DNA of 64,000 nucleotides from Bacillota bacterium (GCA_017433375.1 JAFRHG010000002.1:91361-155360); one strand, 5' to 3'; shown: positions 34,195-43,180, counted from the stretch's first letter. Notes: generated by a model not told the origin, from the sequence alone. A program made the numbers and translations.

Positions 34195-35739
34195 ATGACA
34201 CAGGTAAGGAAGAAAGTGCCGGCGGTATTGCTCGCCGGCCTGGTGGCCGCGGCCCTGGCCCTGGCGATGGGCGTAGTGACCGCCCAGTCGGTGTATGCGG
34301 AGAACTCGGACGCCTCGGATGATTCAGGGGATTATGAAGGTTGGCCTTTATATGTTGGCGATGTCCAGGTTGGACCTGGGCATACAAGCGGTGCTGGCTG
34401 GGTATATGAAGGGGATGCCGCAGGCGGCACGCTGACGCTGACGAATGCGACAATCGAAGCGACCAGTTGGGAAAAGGAAGCCATTATGGCAACTGATATG
34501 GATCTCACCATCGAATTGATTGGAGTGAATACGGTCAACGGGGTCCAATCCCAATACATCCCAGGCCCGGCCATAGTGGTTTACCGGGCGAATAATGGGT
34601 CGTTGACCATCGTGGGCCCCGGTGAACTGGAGGTAAATGGCTGGATTCACGCAGGGGGCGATATTGCCATAAAGAATGCAAAGGTCACGGTGAACAGCAG
34701 GTTTTACCCGGCCATTTCCGCTAATCTGATGGTCGGTATGGATTCTGTATCCCCGCAGAGATCTTCAAATGTAGGGGATATCAGCATTACCAATTCCGAT
34801 GTGTCCGCTGCAGGCGGCCTGGCCGGCATATTGGCAAGGGGGACAATTTCTTTCAACAACAAATCGGGAGGGAAATATACTACCTCGGTCCAGGCCAGGG
34901 CCGAAGGCTTTGTCCCGCCCTCCAGTGATCTGGGACCGCAGGCTGCCGATCCGAGTGTATATCCTGCCGTCGCGGCAACGGAGGTCAGTATTAACGACGA
35001 TCTTATCATCGTCGAGCCTGCGGGCGGAACGGTGAAGAAGACCGAAGATGGTGGAACGGACATGGAGACCATCTATGACGGAGACAAAGTTGCGCAGAAT
35101 GTCCGCATCGAGCCGGAGAAGAAGCCCGAACCGCCTAAACCGGCGAACAACGTGTCCGGCGTCCTGCTGGCGAAGATGACGGCCAAGGGCGGCAAGGGCC
35201 TGAAAGTCTCCTGGACGAAGATGGAGGGAGTGGACGGCTACGACATCTTCCTCTCCAAATGCAACGTCAACGACAAGGTATTCAAGCCCCAGCTGATCCA
35301 TACCGTCAGCGGCAACAAATCCTTCTCCTGGACCAAGTCCGGCCTGAAGAAGAGGATTCCCTACAAGGTCCGTGTCAAGGCATGGACCATGAAGGACGGC
35401 AAGAAGACCTACGTCAAGTCCAGTCCGATCGTCCACGCCTTCACCTCCAACGGATCGAAGGGCTACACCAACGCGAAGAGCGTCAAGGTGAAGAAGACGA
35501 AGGTGTCCATGAGCCCCGGACAGACGTCCCGGATCAAGGCCAAAGTCAAGAAGGTCAAGGCGGGCAAACGGCTCATCTCGAAGCTGCACGCACCGAAGCT
35601 TCGCTACCTGAGCAGCGATCCGAAAATCGCCTCGGTCAACGGATCCGGCAAGATCACCGCCAAAGCCGCTGGCAGCTGCACGATCTACGTCTACGCACCG
35701 AACGGCGTATACAAGAAAGTATCCGTTACTGTTCAGTAG
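34195..35739 (+). CDS. Secreted surface protein with beta-helix-like, Fn3-like and Big_2-like domains
   Basis: A 514-residue protein. The signal peptide (about 1-36) has a long hydrophobic core and ends SVYAENS. The next 200 residues (GGTLTLTNATIEA, ITGPGELEVNG-like strands) resemble carbohydrate-binding right-handed beta-repeat domains of gut Clostridia. An Fn3-like domain follows (about 325-420: LKVSWTKMEGVDGYDIFLSKC). The C-terminus is Lys-rich and ends in a Big_2-like domain (KAAGSCTIYVYAPNGVYKKVSV). No sortase signal was seen. The Big_2-like end is shared with the proteins at about 58.5 and 61.5 kb. GGAGGAAAG precedes the ATG. Confidence 0.78.
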   Translation: MTQVRKKVPAVLLAGLVAAALALAMGVVTAQSVYAENSDASDDSGDYEGWPLYVGDVQVGPGHTSGAGWVYEGDAAGGTLTLTNATIEATSWEKEAIMATDMDLTIELIGVNTVNGVQSQYIPGPAIVVYRANNGSLTIVGPGELEVNGWIHAGGDIAIKNAKVTVNSRFYPAISANLMVGMDSVSPQRSSNVGDISITNSDVSAAGGLAGILARGTISFNNKSGGKYTTSVQARAEGFVPPSSDLGPQAADPSVYPAVAATEVSINDDLIIVEPAGGTVKKTEDGGTDMETIYDGDKVAQNVRIEPEKKPEPPKPANNVSGVLLAKMTAKGGKGLKVSWTKMEGVDGYDIFLSKCNVNDKVFKPQLIHTVSGNKSFSWTKSGLKKRIPYKVRVKAWTMKDGKKTYVKSSPIVHAFTSNGSKGYTNAKSVKVKKTKVSMSPGQTSRIKAKVKKVKAGKRLISKLHAPKLRYLSSDPKIASVNGSGKITAKAAGSCTIYVYAPNGVYKKVSVTVQ

Positions 35740-35773
35740 CAAAACAATCAAATCAGCAGCAAAACAATCAAAC

Positions 35774-35829
35774 AACAGGGATCGTTGCCTTTGCATATCC
35801 AAATGCAGTTGCAGCAATCCCTGTTTTTT
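35774..35829 (+). terminator. Terminator whose loop carries TTGCCTTTGCA
   Basis: Stem AACAGGGAT / ATCCCTGTT followed by six T. The loop holds an exact copy of the 11-mer (35785-35795) followed by a TGCA word, so the copy lies inside transcribed terminator RNA. Confidence 0.8.
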
Positions 35830-35995
35830 GGTATCCAAAGTTTTCTGGGAGAACTCCAAAGTTAATTGGGGTCCGGAGCTGGGGGATTTTTGCCGTTTCG
35901 CAATAAAACGCGGGTTTCGGCATAATGACGATGTTTGCGGGATGAATGAAATTGTGAGTATGCAGAGGGGCAGTGTATAATTACAGAAAAGCACA

Positions 35996-36222
35996 GACAT
36001 ACTGAGGCATTCGACTGACTCAGTATGTCAAAAGCAACGTTTTCTACCGTTTTCTACCGATTCGGCATACTGGCAAGCTATGTCCACTATGCCGAATCGC
36101 TGTCTGATGGCCAATTCGGCAAAACTTTTTGATTCTCTATGCAGGCAGACCGGCAAGCAGCGGCCCGCCGGCAAGCGAAACACCGGCAAACAGCGGAACG
36201 CCGGCAAGCAGCGGCCTGCGGT
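35996..36222. repeat. Gene-free island with CATACT-type inverted repeats and a GCCGGCAAGCAGCGG tandem
   Basis: The gap 35740-36222 has no gene. GACATACTGAG / CTCAGTATGTC (35996-36006, 36019-36029) and GATTCGGCATA / TATGCCGAATC (36059-36069, 36088-36098) are perfect 11-bp inverted repeats. CGTTTTCTAC is directly repeated at about 36039-36058. From 36150 to the end of the minus-strand antiporter gene, a CCGGCAAGCAGCGG-like unit is repeated about four times. Confidence 0.7.
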
Positions 36223-37539
36223 CTATTTCTTCTCCTTCAGCTTCGGCCAGCCGGTGGCGATGGACACCAGCACGGCGATCAGCAGGAAGCCCTGATAGAA
36301 CAGGAAGGGCACGATGGTGATGCTGCCGATGCCCGCCAGGCCCGCCGCGATCAGCAGCTGGGCGCCATAGGGGATGATGCCCTGCCAGACGCAGGAGAAA
36401 ATGTCCAGGATGGACGCGGTCCGCGCCGGGGGGACGTTGAATTCTTTGCTGACGTCCTTGGCCAGGGGACCGGCCATGACGATGGCGATGGTGTTGTTCG
36501 CCGTGGCGATGTCCATGATGGAGACCAGGATGCCGATGCCCAGTTCGCCGCCGCGGCGGGTCTTGAATTTGCGCCGGATCAGACTGAGGATGAATTCGAA
36601 TCCGCCGAACTCCTTCATCAGGGCGCCGATGGCCGCCACCAGGATGGCGACTACCATGGTTTCAAACATGCCGGAGGTTCCCTCGCCCATGGCGCTGAGG
36701 GCGGAACTCACATTCAGGGATCCCGTGGCGATGCCGGTGATCATGCTCAGGATGGCGCCGCAGCCCAGGACGATGAACACGTTGATGCCCATGAGGGCGG
36801 CGATCAGAACGATGAAGTAGGGCAGGGCCTGCCAGAAGTTGAAATCAAAGTGCTCGATCTCGGCACTGGAGCCTTGCGTGCAGAGGATGATCAGCAGGAT
36901 CAGCGTGGCGATGGCCGCAGGCAGAGCGATCCGGAAGTTGGCCCGGAACTTTTCTTTCATCTCGATGCCCTGGGTCTTGGTGGCCGCGATGGTGGTGTCG
37001 CTGATGAAGGACAGGTTGTCGCCGAACATGGCGCCGCCGACCACAGTGGCCACGCACATGGCCAGATTCAGGTCCGCGGACTGCGCAACGCTCACCGCGA
37101 TGGGGGTCAGCACGGAAATGGTTCCGCAGGATGTACCCATGGCCATGGAAATGATGCAGGCGATGACAAAGAGTCCGGGGATGGCGAAGTTGGCCGGGAT
37201 GATGTTGAGCATCATGTGGGCCGTGCTCTCCGCGCCGCCTCCCGCGCTGGCCACGCCGCTGAAAGCGCCCGCCAGCAGGAAGATGAACAGCATGATGGTG
37301 ATGTTGTCGTCGCCGATGCCTTTGGCGCAGGCGGCGATCTTGTCATTAAAGCTCAGTTCCGGATTTTGCACAAAGGCAACGGCAAGGGCAACCATGAAGG
37401 CGACGACGACGGACATGACGTAGAAGCCCATGCCGCCTTCCGGCGGGTTGATATACTCGTAGTAAATACCGCTGCCCAGATAGACGATCAGAAAAACGAT
37501 GATCGGCAGCAGCGCCAGTGCATTAGGTTTTTTCTCCAT
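36223..37539 (-). CDS. Na+/H+ antiporter NhaC-family protein
   Basis: A 438-residue membrane protein with about eleven helices. ISMAMGTSCGTISVLTPIAVSVA, CVATVVGGAMFGDNLSFISDTTIAATKTQG and IMDIATANNTIAIVMAGPLAKDVS are typical of NhaC and related antiporters. Some members exchange amino acids or organic acids. It follows the ornithine-racemase-like gene by about 40 nt, so an amino-acid-linked role is possible. A CAAAGGCAAC copy of the recurring motif encodes part of the third helix region. It is the last gene of the seven-gene minus-strand run. Confidence 0.85.
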   Translation of the reverse strand: MEKKPNALALLPIIVFLIVYLGSGIYYEYINPPEGGMGFYVMSVVVAFMVALAVAFVQNPELSFNDKIAACAKGIGDDNITIMLFIFLLAGAFSGVASAGGGAESTAHMMLNIIPANFAIPGLFVIACIISMAMGTSCGTISVLTPIAVSVAQSADLNLAMCVATVVGGAMFGDNLSFISDTTIAATKTQGIEMKEKFRANFRIALPAAIATLILLIILCTQGSSAEIEHFDFNFWQALPYFIVLIAALMGINVFIVLGCGAILSMITGIATGSLNVSSALSAMGEGTSGMFETMVVAILVAAIGALMKEFGGFEFILSLIRRKFKTRRGGELGIGILVSIMDIATANNTIAIVMAGPLAKDVSKEFNVPPARTASILDIFSCVWQGIIPYGAQLLIAAGLAGIGSITIVPFLFYQGFLLIAVLVSIATGWPKLKEKK

Positions 37540-37580
37540 TATACTTCTTCTCCTCTTAACAGCTATATATTCCCCGGTCT

Positions 37581-38675
37581 TTAGATGTATACCTTCTCCA
37601 CGTTACCCGAATTGGTCAGATAGACGATGGTAGCGTATTTGATGTCGAACTCGATGATGTCGCCGACCTTCAGGTCCCGCTCGGCGTCCTCGATGTCCAG
37701 AATGGTGTGGTCGCTGGAGGCGCCCAGAACCTGTGCGCCGGGCTCACAGCAGATCAGTTCTTCGGGATCGCCGTAGTCGCACTTGCCGATGCCCAGCAGG
37801 GCGCGCCGGCGCATTCCCCGATCCTCGTATTTGATTCTGTGGCCGAAGGCGTCGAATCCGATTTCTCCCACGGGATGGGAGGGCTTGGTCTTGACTTCGA
37901 TGACTTCAGCCCGCAGCTTGAAGACGTCCTGATGCAGGTGATGGTGATCGTAGCCGTAGAGGTGGGGGAGATCGTAGGCCAGCAGGATGCCTTCTCCGAT
38001 CCGGAGATGATTGACCCGGGGCGGCAGGTTGCCGTCATCGACCCGCATGAGGGAACTGGTCGCTCCGCCGGAGATGATCTCCAGCTCCCGACCGATCCGT
38101 TCCTCGATGCGCTCGGCGATATCCACCAGCTCCTGGAGTTTTTCCGGAGTGGGAAGCAGGGAGCCGTAGCAGCCCACGTTGACGCCTACACCGGCAAGGT
38201 GCAGGTTGTGGAGATCCTTTTCCACCATGACCGCCACTTCCACCATTTCATCCTTGTCCCAGAAGCCTTCCCGCAGATCGCCGCAGTCGGCCATGAGGAT
38301 GACCTGGTGTTCCTTATCCTGCGTCCGCGCCTGGGCGTTGAGCGCCTTGAGCACGGCCACCTCGCTGTTCAGGCTGATGTCGCAGATGCGGACCACATCC
38401 TCCACTTCGCTGAGCATGGGTACGCGGACCATCATCAGCGGAGCCTGGATGCCCATCTCCCGCAGCGGAGCCAGCTGCTCCAGACGGGATGAGCCGATGT
38501 AGGCGCAACCGGCGCGCTCGTACTGCATGGCGCAGGGACCCAGTCCCGTGCAGCCCTTGATGATGCCGGCGATTTCCACGCCCTGGTCCCGGCAGGCAAG
38601 CTGCACCACGTCGATATTGTGCTTCAGTTTCTGCAGATCAACGATCAGTTTCGGATATCCGCTTTTCTTGTACAT
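37581..38675 (-). CDS. Alanine/ornithine racemase-family PLP enzyme
   Basis: A 364-residue fold-type III PLP enzyme of the Orr group. It begins YPKLIVDLQKLKHNIDVV and has IAGIIKGCTGLGP (PLP Lys), GSSRLEQL, VILMADCGDLREG, EIISGGATSSLM and NHLRIGEGILLAY. Known members racemise ornithine and feed the oxidative ornithine pathway, or act on other amino acids. No ornithine aminomutase genes are visible here. The start at 38675 is set by GAGGA before the ATG. The open frame extending upstream is Arg-rich and not family-like. Confidence 0.85.
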   Translation of the reverse strand: MYKKSGYPKLIVDLQKLKHNIDVVQLACRDQGVEIAGIIKGCTGLGPCAMQYERAGCAYIGSSRLEQLAPLREMGIQAPLMMVRVPMLSEVEDVVRICDISLNSEVAVLKALNAQARTQDKEHQVILMADCGDLREGFWDKDEMVEVAVMVEKDLHNLHLAGVGVNVGCYGSLLPTPEKLQELVDIAERIEERIGRELEIISGGATSSLMRVDDGNLPPRVNHLRIGEGILLAYDLPHLYGYDHHHLHQDVFKLRAEVIEVKTKPSHPVGEIGFDAFGHRIKYEDRGMRRRALLGIGKCDYGDPEELICCEPGAQVLGASSDHTILDIEDAERDLKVGDIIEFDIKYATIVYLTNSGNVEKVYI

Positions 38676-38724
38676 CTCATTCCTCGCTTTCCTTTGCCGC
38701 CCTGCGGGCGGCCCGTCTTCATCG

Positions 38725-39255
38725 CTATTTCTTCGCTGCCTTGCGGGCGGCTTCCTTCGCCGCCTCTTTCTTTGCCGCTTCCTCGAACACCGCATCGAAC
38801 TCCCCGTTCAGATAGCGGCCCACCAGTTCCGCGGCATCCTCTACGCAGCCGTCGCAGCTGCGGAGGACCTTCTTCGTGTCCACGCCTTTGATCTCCCGGC
38901 AGATCACCGATCCGTTCTTTTCCTCGAAGCGGCGGATCAGTTCTTTGGCTGCCCGGTAACTCTTCCTTTTGGACGCGGGGCTGTCCAGGTTGCCGTCAGA
39001 TTCCTTCATGCCCACCACGGCGGCCATGGCGGAAACGGCTCCGCAGGTCCCCATGGAACCCATGCCGAAGCCGAAGCCTTCCATCAGCTGGAACACTTCC
39101 TTTTCGTCCCGGCCAAGCTGCTCGCAGAAGGAGCAGGCCACCGCCTGGGCGCAGTTATACTTTTTATGGTGCCGGGCGACAGCGCGTACCGCGTCCGGGT
39201 TGTCAGAGCGCTTCTCCTTCGGCTTCGCCGCCGCTGCCTTTGCATCCTCAGTCAT
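38725..39255 (-). CDS. C_GCAxxG_C_C family redox protein
   Basis: A 176-residue protein with the Cys pattern of this family: YNCAQAVACSFCEQLG, GMGSMGTCGAVSAM and C-terminal LRSCDGCVEDAAELV. The family is thought to bind a metal or cluster or act in thiol redox; the function is not established. The first 20 and last 25 residues are Lys/Ala-rich and variable. The N-terminal part is encoded by TGCCTTTGCA, a 10-mer variant of the recurring motif. It overlaps the FAD-enzyme gene by 8 nt. GGAGG precedes the ATG. Confidence 0.82.
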   Translation of the reverse strand: MTEDAKAAAAKPKEKRSDNPDAVRAVARHHKKYNCAQAVACSFCEQLGRDEKEVFQLMEGFGFGMGSMGTCGAVSAMAAVVGMKESDGNLDSPASKRKSYRAAKELIRRFEEKNGSVICREIKGVDTKKVLRSCDGCVEDAAELVGRYLNGEFDAVFEEAAKKEAAKEAARKAAKK

Positions 39256-40645
39256 GGTGCTTACCTCCGTATTTTCCGTACAGGATCCGGGCGACGTCGA
39301 CGCCGCTGGCGGATGCCTGGGACAGGGAGTGGGTCACGCCGGAGCCGTCGCCCAAGGCATAGAGCCCGGGGACCTTCGTCTCCAGATTTTCGTCCACTTC
39401 CACTTTGGAATTATAGAACTTGACCTCCACGCCGTAGAGGAGGGTGTCCTCGTTGGCGGTGCCCGGGGCGATCTTGTCCAGGGCGTAGATCATTTCGATG
39501 ATGTTGTCCAGCTGCCGCTTGGGGATGACCAGGGAAAGGTCTCCCGGGGTGGCTTTGAGGGTCGGCCGGGTGAAGCACTTCTTCATCCGCCGGTCGCTGG
39601 AGCGGCGTCCCTTGACCAGGTCGCCGAAGCGCTGGAGCAGCACGCCGCCGCCCAGCATGTTGGAGAGCCGGGCGATGGACTCGCCGTATTCGTTGCTGTC
39701 CCGGAAAGGCTCCGTGAAATTGTTGGAGACCAGCAGGGCGAAGTTGGTGTTCTCCGTCAGCAGGGAAGGATCGGCGTAGCTGTGTCCGTTGACGGTGACG
39801 ATGCCGTTGGTGTTTTCCGAGACCACCTCCCCGTAGGGATTCATGCAGAAGGTCCGGACCATGTCATTGTATTTGTCCGTCTTGTAGACGATCTTGCTTT
39901 CGTAGACGTCGTCGGTGATGTGCTTGAAGACCTCCGCCGGCAGTTCCACCCGCACGCCGATGTCCACCCGGGTCTTTTTCTGCCGGATGCCCATCTTGTC
40001 GCAGATCTCGGAGACCCACTTGGAACCGGAGCGGCCTGTAGCCATCACTAGATCCCGGCAGCGGAAGGTGTCGCCCATGTCGGTCAGCACCGTGAAGCTT
40101 CCGTCGTCCTCGCGGATGACATCCTTGATGGCCGTGTGAAACTGCATCTGGATCTTTTCCTGGCTGTAGTCGAACATCTTGCCCAGGATCCGCACGTTCC
40201 GGTCGGTGCCCAGGTGGCGGACCTTTGCCTCCAGCAGGTGCAGGTCGTTTTTCAGGCACTCGGTCTTCAGTTCGGAGCTGGCGGTGGAATACAGCTTGGC
40301 GTCAGCGCCGCCCATGCTGCAGAGCACCTCGTCCACATACTCCATCAGGCTCATGGCCTGCTCGGTGCCCACGTAGTTGTGCAGGTCGCCACCGAACTGG
40401 GTGGTGATGTTGTATTTGCCGTCGGAAAGGGTTCCCGCCCCGCCGAATCCGTTCATGATATGGCAGGGGTTGCACTTGACGCAGGTGCTGGCGGCGCCGG
40501 CCTTGATGGGGCAGACCCGCTCCTCCAGCCGGCCGCCCTTGTCCAGGATCAGCACGCTGGCGTCGATGTCCAGCTTCGCCAGTTCATAGGCGATGAAGAC
40601 GCCTGCCGCGCCCGCACCGACAACGATGATATCGTATTTCTTCAT
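39248..40645 (-). CDS. FAD-dependent dehydrogenase, COG2509-like
   Basis: A 465-residue flavoprotein. The dinucleotide-binding motif is DIIVVGAGAAGVFIAYELAKL, then KAGAASTCVKCNPCHIMNGFGGAGTLSDGKYN, DLVMATGRSGSKWV and GLYALGDGSGVTHSLSQASASG. The CxxC-type Cys pair (CVKCNPC) is typical of this uncharacterised group. Substrate and partner are unknown. It starts right after the murE stop with GGAGGAATT overlapping the end of murE, so translation is coupled. Confidence 0.87.
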   Translation of the reverse strand: MKKYDIIVVGAGAAGVFIAYELAKLDIDASVLILDKGGRLEERVCPIKAGAASTCVKCNPCHIMNGFGGAGTLSDGKYNITTQFGGDLHNYVGTEQAMSLMEYVDEVLCSMGGADAKLYSTASSELKTECLKNDLHLLEAKVRHLGTDRNVRILGKMFDYSQEKIQMQFHTAIKDVIREDDGSFTVLTDMGDTFRCRDLVMATGRSGSKWVSEICDKMGIRQKKTRVDIGVRVELPAEVFKHITDDVYESKIVYKTDKYNDMVRTFCMNPYGEVVSENTNGIVTVNGHSYADPSLLTENTNFALLVSNNFTEPFRDSNEYGESIARLSNMLGGGVLLQRFGDLVKGRRSSDRRMKKCFTRPTLKATPGDLSLVIPKRQLDNIIEMIYALDKIAPGTANEDTLLYGVEVKFYNSKVEVDENLETKVPGLYALGDGSGVTHSLSQASASGVDVARILYGKYGGKHHD

Positions 40646-42172
40646 TTATAATTCCTCCAGTATTTCCGCGATCAGTACGCGCTCGTCCATGTCGTGTTTG
40701 ACGCCGTTGATTTCCTGATAGGTCTCGTGGCCCTTGCCGGCGCAGATGATGATATCTCCCGGCTCCCCGTGCTCGATGGCGTAGCGGATGGCCTCCTTGC
40801 GGTCGATGATTTCGATGTATTTCCCGTCGGTCTTTCCGATCCCGGTCTTGATGTCGTCGATGATGGCCTGGGGATCCTCATTGCGGGGATTGTCCGAGGT
40901 GATGATGGTCAGGTCGGCCAGATTACCCGCGACCTCGCCCATCTCGAAGCGCCGGTCCCGCGCCCGGTTGCCGCCGCATCCGAAGACGGGGACCAGCCGG
41001 TGGGGGTTGTATTCCCGCAGGGTCGTCAGCAGGGACTCCAGGGCCATGGCGTTATGGGCGTAGTCGATCATCAGGGTGAAGTCGTCGCTGACCTTGATCA
41101 GCTCCACCCGGCCCTTGACCCGGATGTCCTTCAGAGCGGCGATGATGTCCTCCGGCGCCACGGCGAAGTGGCGGCAGATGGCGATGGCCGTCAGGGAATT
41201 GTAGACGCTGAACTTGCCGGGGATGTCCACCTCCACGGGGAAGTCCATCAGACCCTTTACGTGATAGGAGATCCCCAGGGTGCCCTGGCCGCTGACCAGC
41301 TGCATATCCTCCGCCCGTAGGTCCGCCTCCGGGGAGAGCCCGTAGGTCTCCAGCTCACAGGTGTGCCCCTCGATGATCTGCTCGAAGTGGGGGTCGTCCC
41401 GGTTGACGATGCCCACCCGGCACTGCTTCAGCAGCATCTTCTTGCATTCCAGGTAGTGCTCGAAGTCCCGGTGCTCATTGGGCCCGATGTGGTCCCGCTC
41501 GATGTTGGTGAAGATGCCGTAGTCGAAGACGAAGCCGGCGGTCCGGTGGAGCATGAAGCCCTGGGATGAGGCCTCCATGACCACGCAGTCGCAGCCCGCG
41601 TCCGCCATCTCCCGGAAATATTTCTGTACGATGTATGACTCCGGCGTGGTGTTGGGCGCCGGATAGGTTTTGTCGCCCACGATGGCTTCGATGGTGCCGA
41701 TGAGGCCCACCTTGTGGCCCGTCCGCTCAAGGATGGACTTCACCATGTAGGTCGTGGTGGTCTTGCCTTTGGTGCCGGTGATGCCGATGGTGGTCAGCTC
41801 CCGCGCCGGATGGCCGAACCAGGCGGCGCTGATGCAGGCCAGGGCGTAGCGGCTGTTTTCCACGCGGACGATCAGGATCCCGCGGCCCGCTTCCCCGGCT
41901 GCCCGGCGGATGGCTTCGGCGTCCACGTCCTGATCCACGACCAGGCAGGCGGCGCCGGCCCTTGCCGCCTCTTCGGCGAAGGCGTGGCCGTCAAAGGCCG
42001 CCCCTTTGATGCATACGAAAAGGCAACCCCCGCAGACTTTGCGGGAGTCCATGATCACCGCCGAGATGTCCGTCTCCGGAAGCTCCCCTCCGGCCGGTTC
42101 CCCGGCGCCCTGCGCGGTCTCTCCGCCGACCAGGGTATATTCAATTTCCTTCAGTAATTCTTTCAGCTGCAC
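40646..42172 (-). CDS. murE: UDP-N-acetylmuramoyl-L-alanyl-D-glutamate--2,6-diaminopimelate ligase
   Basis: A 508-residue Mur ligase. GITGTKGKTTTTYMVKSIL is the ATP loop, HNAMALESLL and GCGGNRARDRRFEMG are central-domain motifs, and TSDNPRNEDP near 410 is the DNPR signature of meso-diaminopimelate-adding MurE. The wall is therefore probably of the mDAP type. The start codon is GTG with GGAGGG seven bases upstream. The first 60 residues hold a variable insertion (AQGAGEPAGGE). Length is slightly above average. Confidence 0.92.
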   Translation of the reverse strand: MQLKELLKEIEYTLVGGETAQGAGEPAGGELPETDISAVIMDSRKVCGGCLFVCIKGAAFDGHAFAEEAARAGAACLVVDQDVDAEAIRRAAGEAGRGILIVRVENSRYALACISAAWFGHPARELTTIGITGTKGKTTTTYMVKSILERTGHKVGLIGTIEAIVGDKTYPAPNTTPESYIVQKYFREMADAGCDCVVMEASSQGFMLHRTAGFVFDYGIFTNIERDHIGPNEHRDFEHYLECKKMLLKQCRVGIVNRDDPHFEQIIEGHTCELETYGLSPEADLRAEDMQLVSGQGTLGISYHVKGLMDFPVEVDIPGKFSVYNSLTAIAICRHFAVAPEDIIAALKDIRVKGRVELIKVSDDFTLMIDYAHNAMALESLLTTLREYNPHRLVPVFGCGGNRARDRRFEMGEVAGNLADLTIITSDNPRNEDPQAIIDDIKTGIGKTDGKYIEIIDRKEAIRYAIEHGEPGDIIICAGKGHETYQEINGVKHDMDERVLIAEILEEL

Positions 42173-42223
42173 GGCTTTCCCTCCATGAGCGCAGTTTTTT
42201 ATAACGATGCAAAGGCAACGGAA

Positions 42224-42562
42224 TCACCGGATCAGGGCGAACTGATCGTAGTAGCGGAGCATCCGCTCAGGATCTGTCCGCAGGGTCCCCGCGCCGGTGA
42301 AATAGTCGCAGAGCTCCTCCCGTGCCCGGCAGAGTTCCTTCAGCCGGCCGGGGTTCGGCGTTTGCACACAGGCAATGCTCAGATCGATCAGTTCCAGAGC
42401 GCGGCAAAAGGCCCGTTCCGAACGGCCGGGATTGCCTTTGGCTTTCCATTTCAACGCCCGGGACACCTCGCTGCCGATGTTGGCCATCTGCGCGGCGAAG
42501 GACAGTTCCGCCCATCCGCCAGCGGCGAGCTCCCCGTGCTGGGCAGGCTTTAACTGATCCAT
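42224..42562 (-). CDS. Small helical protein of unknown function, partner of DUF5674 gene
   Basis: A 112-residue, probably all-helical protein with LSFAAQMANIGSEVSRALKWKAKGN, ALELIDLSIACV and LKELCRAREELCDYF. I recall similar small proteins (NIGSEVSRA motif) next to DUF5674 genes in candidate phyla and Clostridia, but cannot check this. It overlaps the DUF5674 gene by 13 nt. The KAKGN part is encoded by a TTGCCTTTG copy (42432-42440, minus-strand gene). An exact 11-mer copy lies just after its stop at 42208-42218. Confidence 0.7.
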   Translation of the reverse strand: MDQLKPAQHGELAAGGWAELSFAAQMANIGSEVSRALKWKAKGNPGRSERAFCRALELIDLSIACVQTPNPGRLKELCRAREELCDYFTGAGTLRTDPERMLRYYDQFALIR

Positions 42563-42891
42563 TGATGAACCACCTCGATGATCCGGGCGCGGACCCGCGG
42601 ATCCTCCACATCCCGGGAGCGGTTGTCCTGCCGGGGCCGGATGTTGATCAGGGAATCAAATTCGATGAAATCCTCCCCGTCCTCTTCCGGATAGAGGTTG
42701 ATGCCCCAGAGGTGTTCCTGCCGGGACCCTTGGTCCAGAAGCAGCTGCTCCAGGTCGGCATGCAGTTCCGCATCAAAAGCAACGTGTCCGTTTTCCACGT
42801 CCACGACCGCCTTGATCATTTCCCCGTCAAAGATGTTTTCCGCAATCAAAAACAGATCCTCGCGGCAAATATTTTCCCGGATGATTTTCAT
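42550..42891 (-). CDS. DUF5674 family protein
   Basis: A 113-residue protein matching the DUF5674 pattern as I know it: MIKAVVDVENGHVAFDAELHADLEQLLLDQGS, HLWGINLYPEEDGEDFIEFDSLINIRP and DNRSRDVEDPRVRARI. The function is unknown. It is the first gene of the minus-strand run. The gene pair with the small helical protein may act together, but no toxin or antitoxin motif was seen. Confidence 0.8.
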   Translation of the reverse strand: MKIIRENICREDLFLIAENIFDGEMIKAVVDVENGHVAFDAELHADLEQLLLDQGSRQEHLWGINLYPEEDGEDFIEFDSLINIRPRQDNRSRDVEDPRVRARIIEVVHQWIS

Positions 42892-42937
42892 AGCGCTACC
42901 ATTATACAGAATCCCGTGCCCCTTGACAATGGTATCC

Positions 42938-42966
42938 TTGCGGCAGGGACGGCGATATGCTATAAT
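42938..42966 (+). promoter_or_regulatory. Promoter of the cobalamin-riboswitch transcript
   Basis: TATAAT at 42961-42966 preceded by TGC (extended -10), with TTGCGG at 42938-42943 and a 17-bp spacer. It lies just before the riboswitch. Confidence 0.7.
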
Positions 42967-42987
42967 ATCACCGCGAATACAAATACC

Positions 42988-43180
42988 GACAGGTGCCGGG
43001 GAATCGAGGCCCCAGGGCCGTGCCCGAAGGGCCGGATCCCCGGAGAATAGGGAAACAGGTGAAATGCCTGTGCGAACTCGTCACTGTATACGGGTGATTT
43101 CGGCCGGAATGCCACTGAACAATCGGGAAGGCGGCCGGAGTCCAGACCCGTGAGCCAGGAGACCTGCCTGCCGGGAATAA
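42988..43180 (+). promoter_or_regulatory. Cobalamin (AdoCbl-type) riboswitch
   Basis: The conserved elements occur in order: AGGTGCC (42991), GGGAAACAGGTGAAATGCCTG (from 43050), CACTG (43082), GCCACTG (43111), GGGAAGG (43125), then GACCCGTGAGCCAGGAGACCTGCCTG (43144-43170). This matches the B12-box aptamer. A GC-rich segment of about 190 nt then leads to the chelatase lipoprotein gene. The expression platform is not obvious; a GAGGCCTTTG / CGAGGCCTTTTG stretch at 43261-43298 could take part. It predicts repression by cobalamin of at least the next gene. Confidence 0.93.

Noticed and set aside
36139..37584. Long plus-strand open frame across the NhaC gene
   Set aside because: It is the antisense shadow of a clear membrane transporter; its product is His/Asp/Gly-rich and not family-like.
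38676..38795. Longer start for the ornithine-racemase-like gene
   Set aside because: The added 40 residues are Arg/Lys-rich and not found in the family; a good RBS precedes the ATG at 38675.
42923..42966. TTGACA at 42923 as -35 for the riboswitch promoter
   Set aside because: The distance to TATAAT is 32 bp, too long. TTGCGG at 42938 with a 17-bp spacer and an extended -10 fits better.
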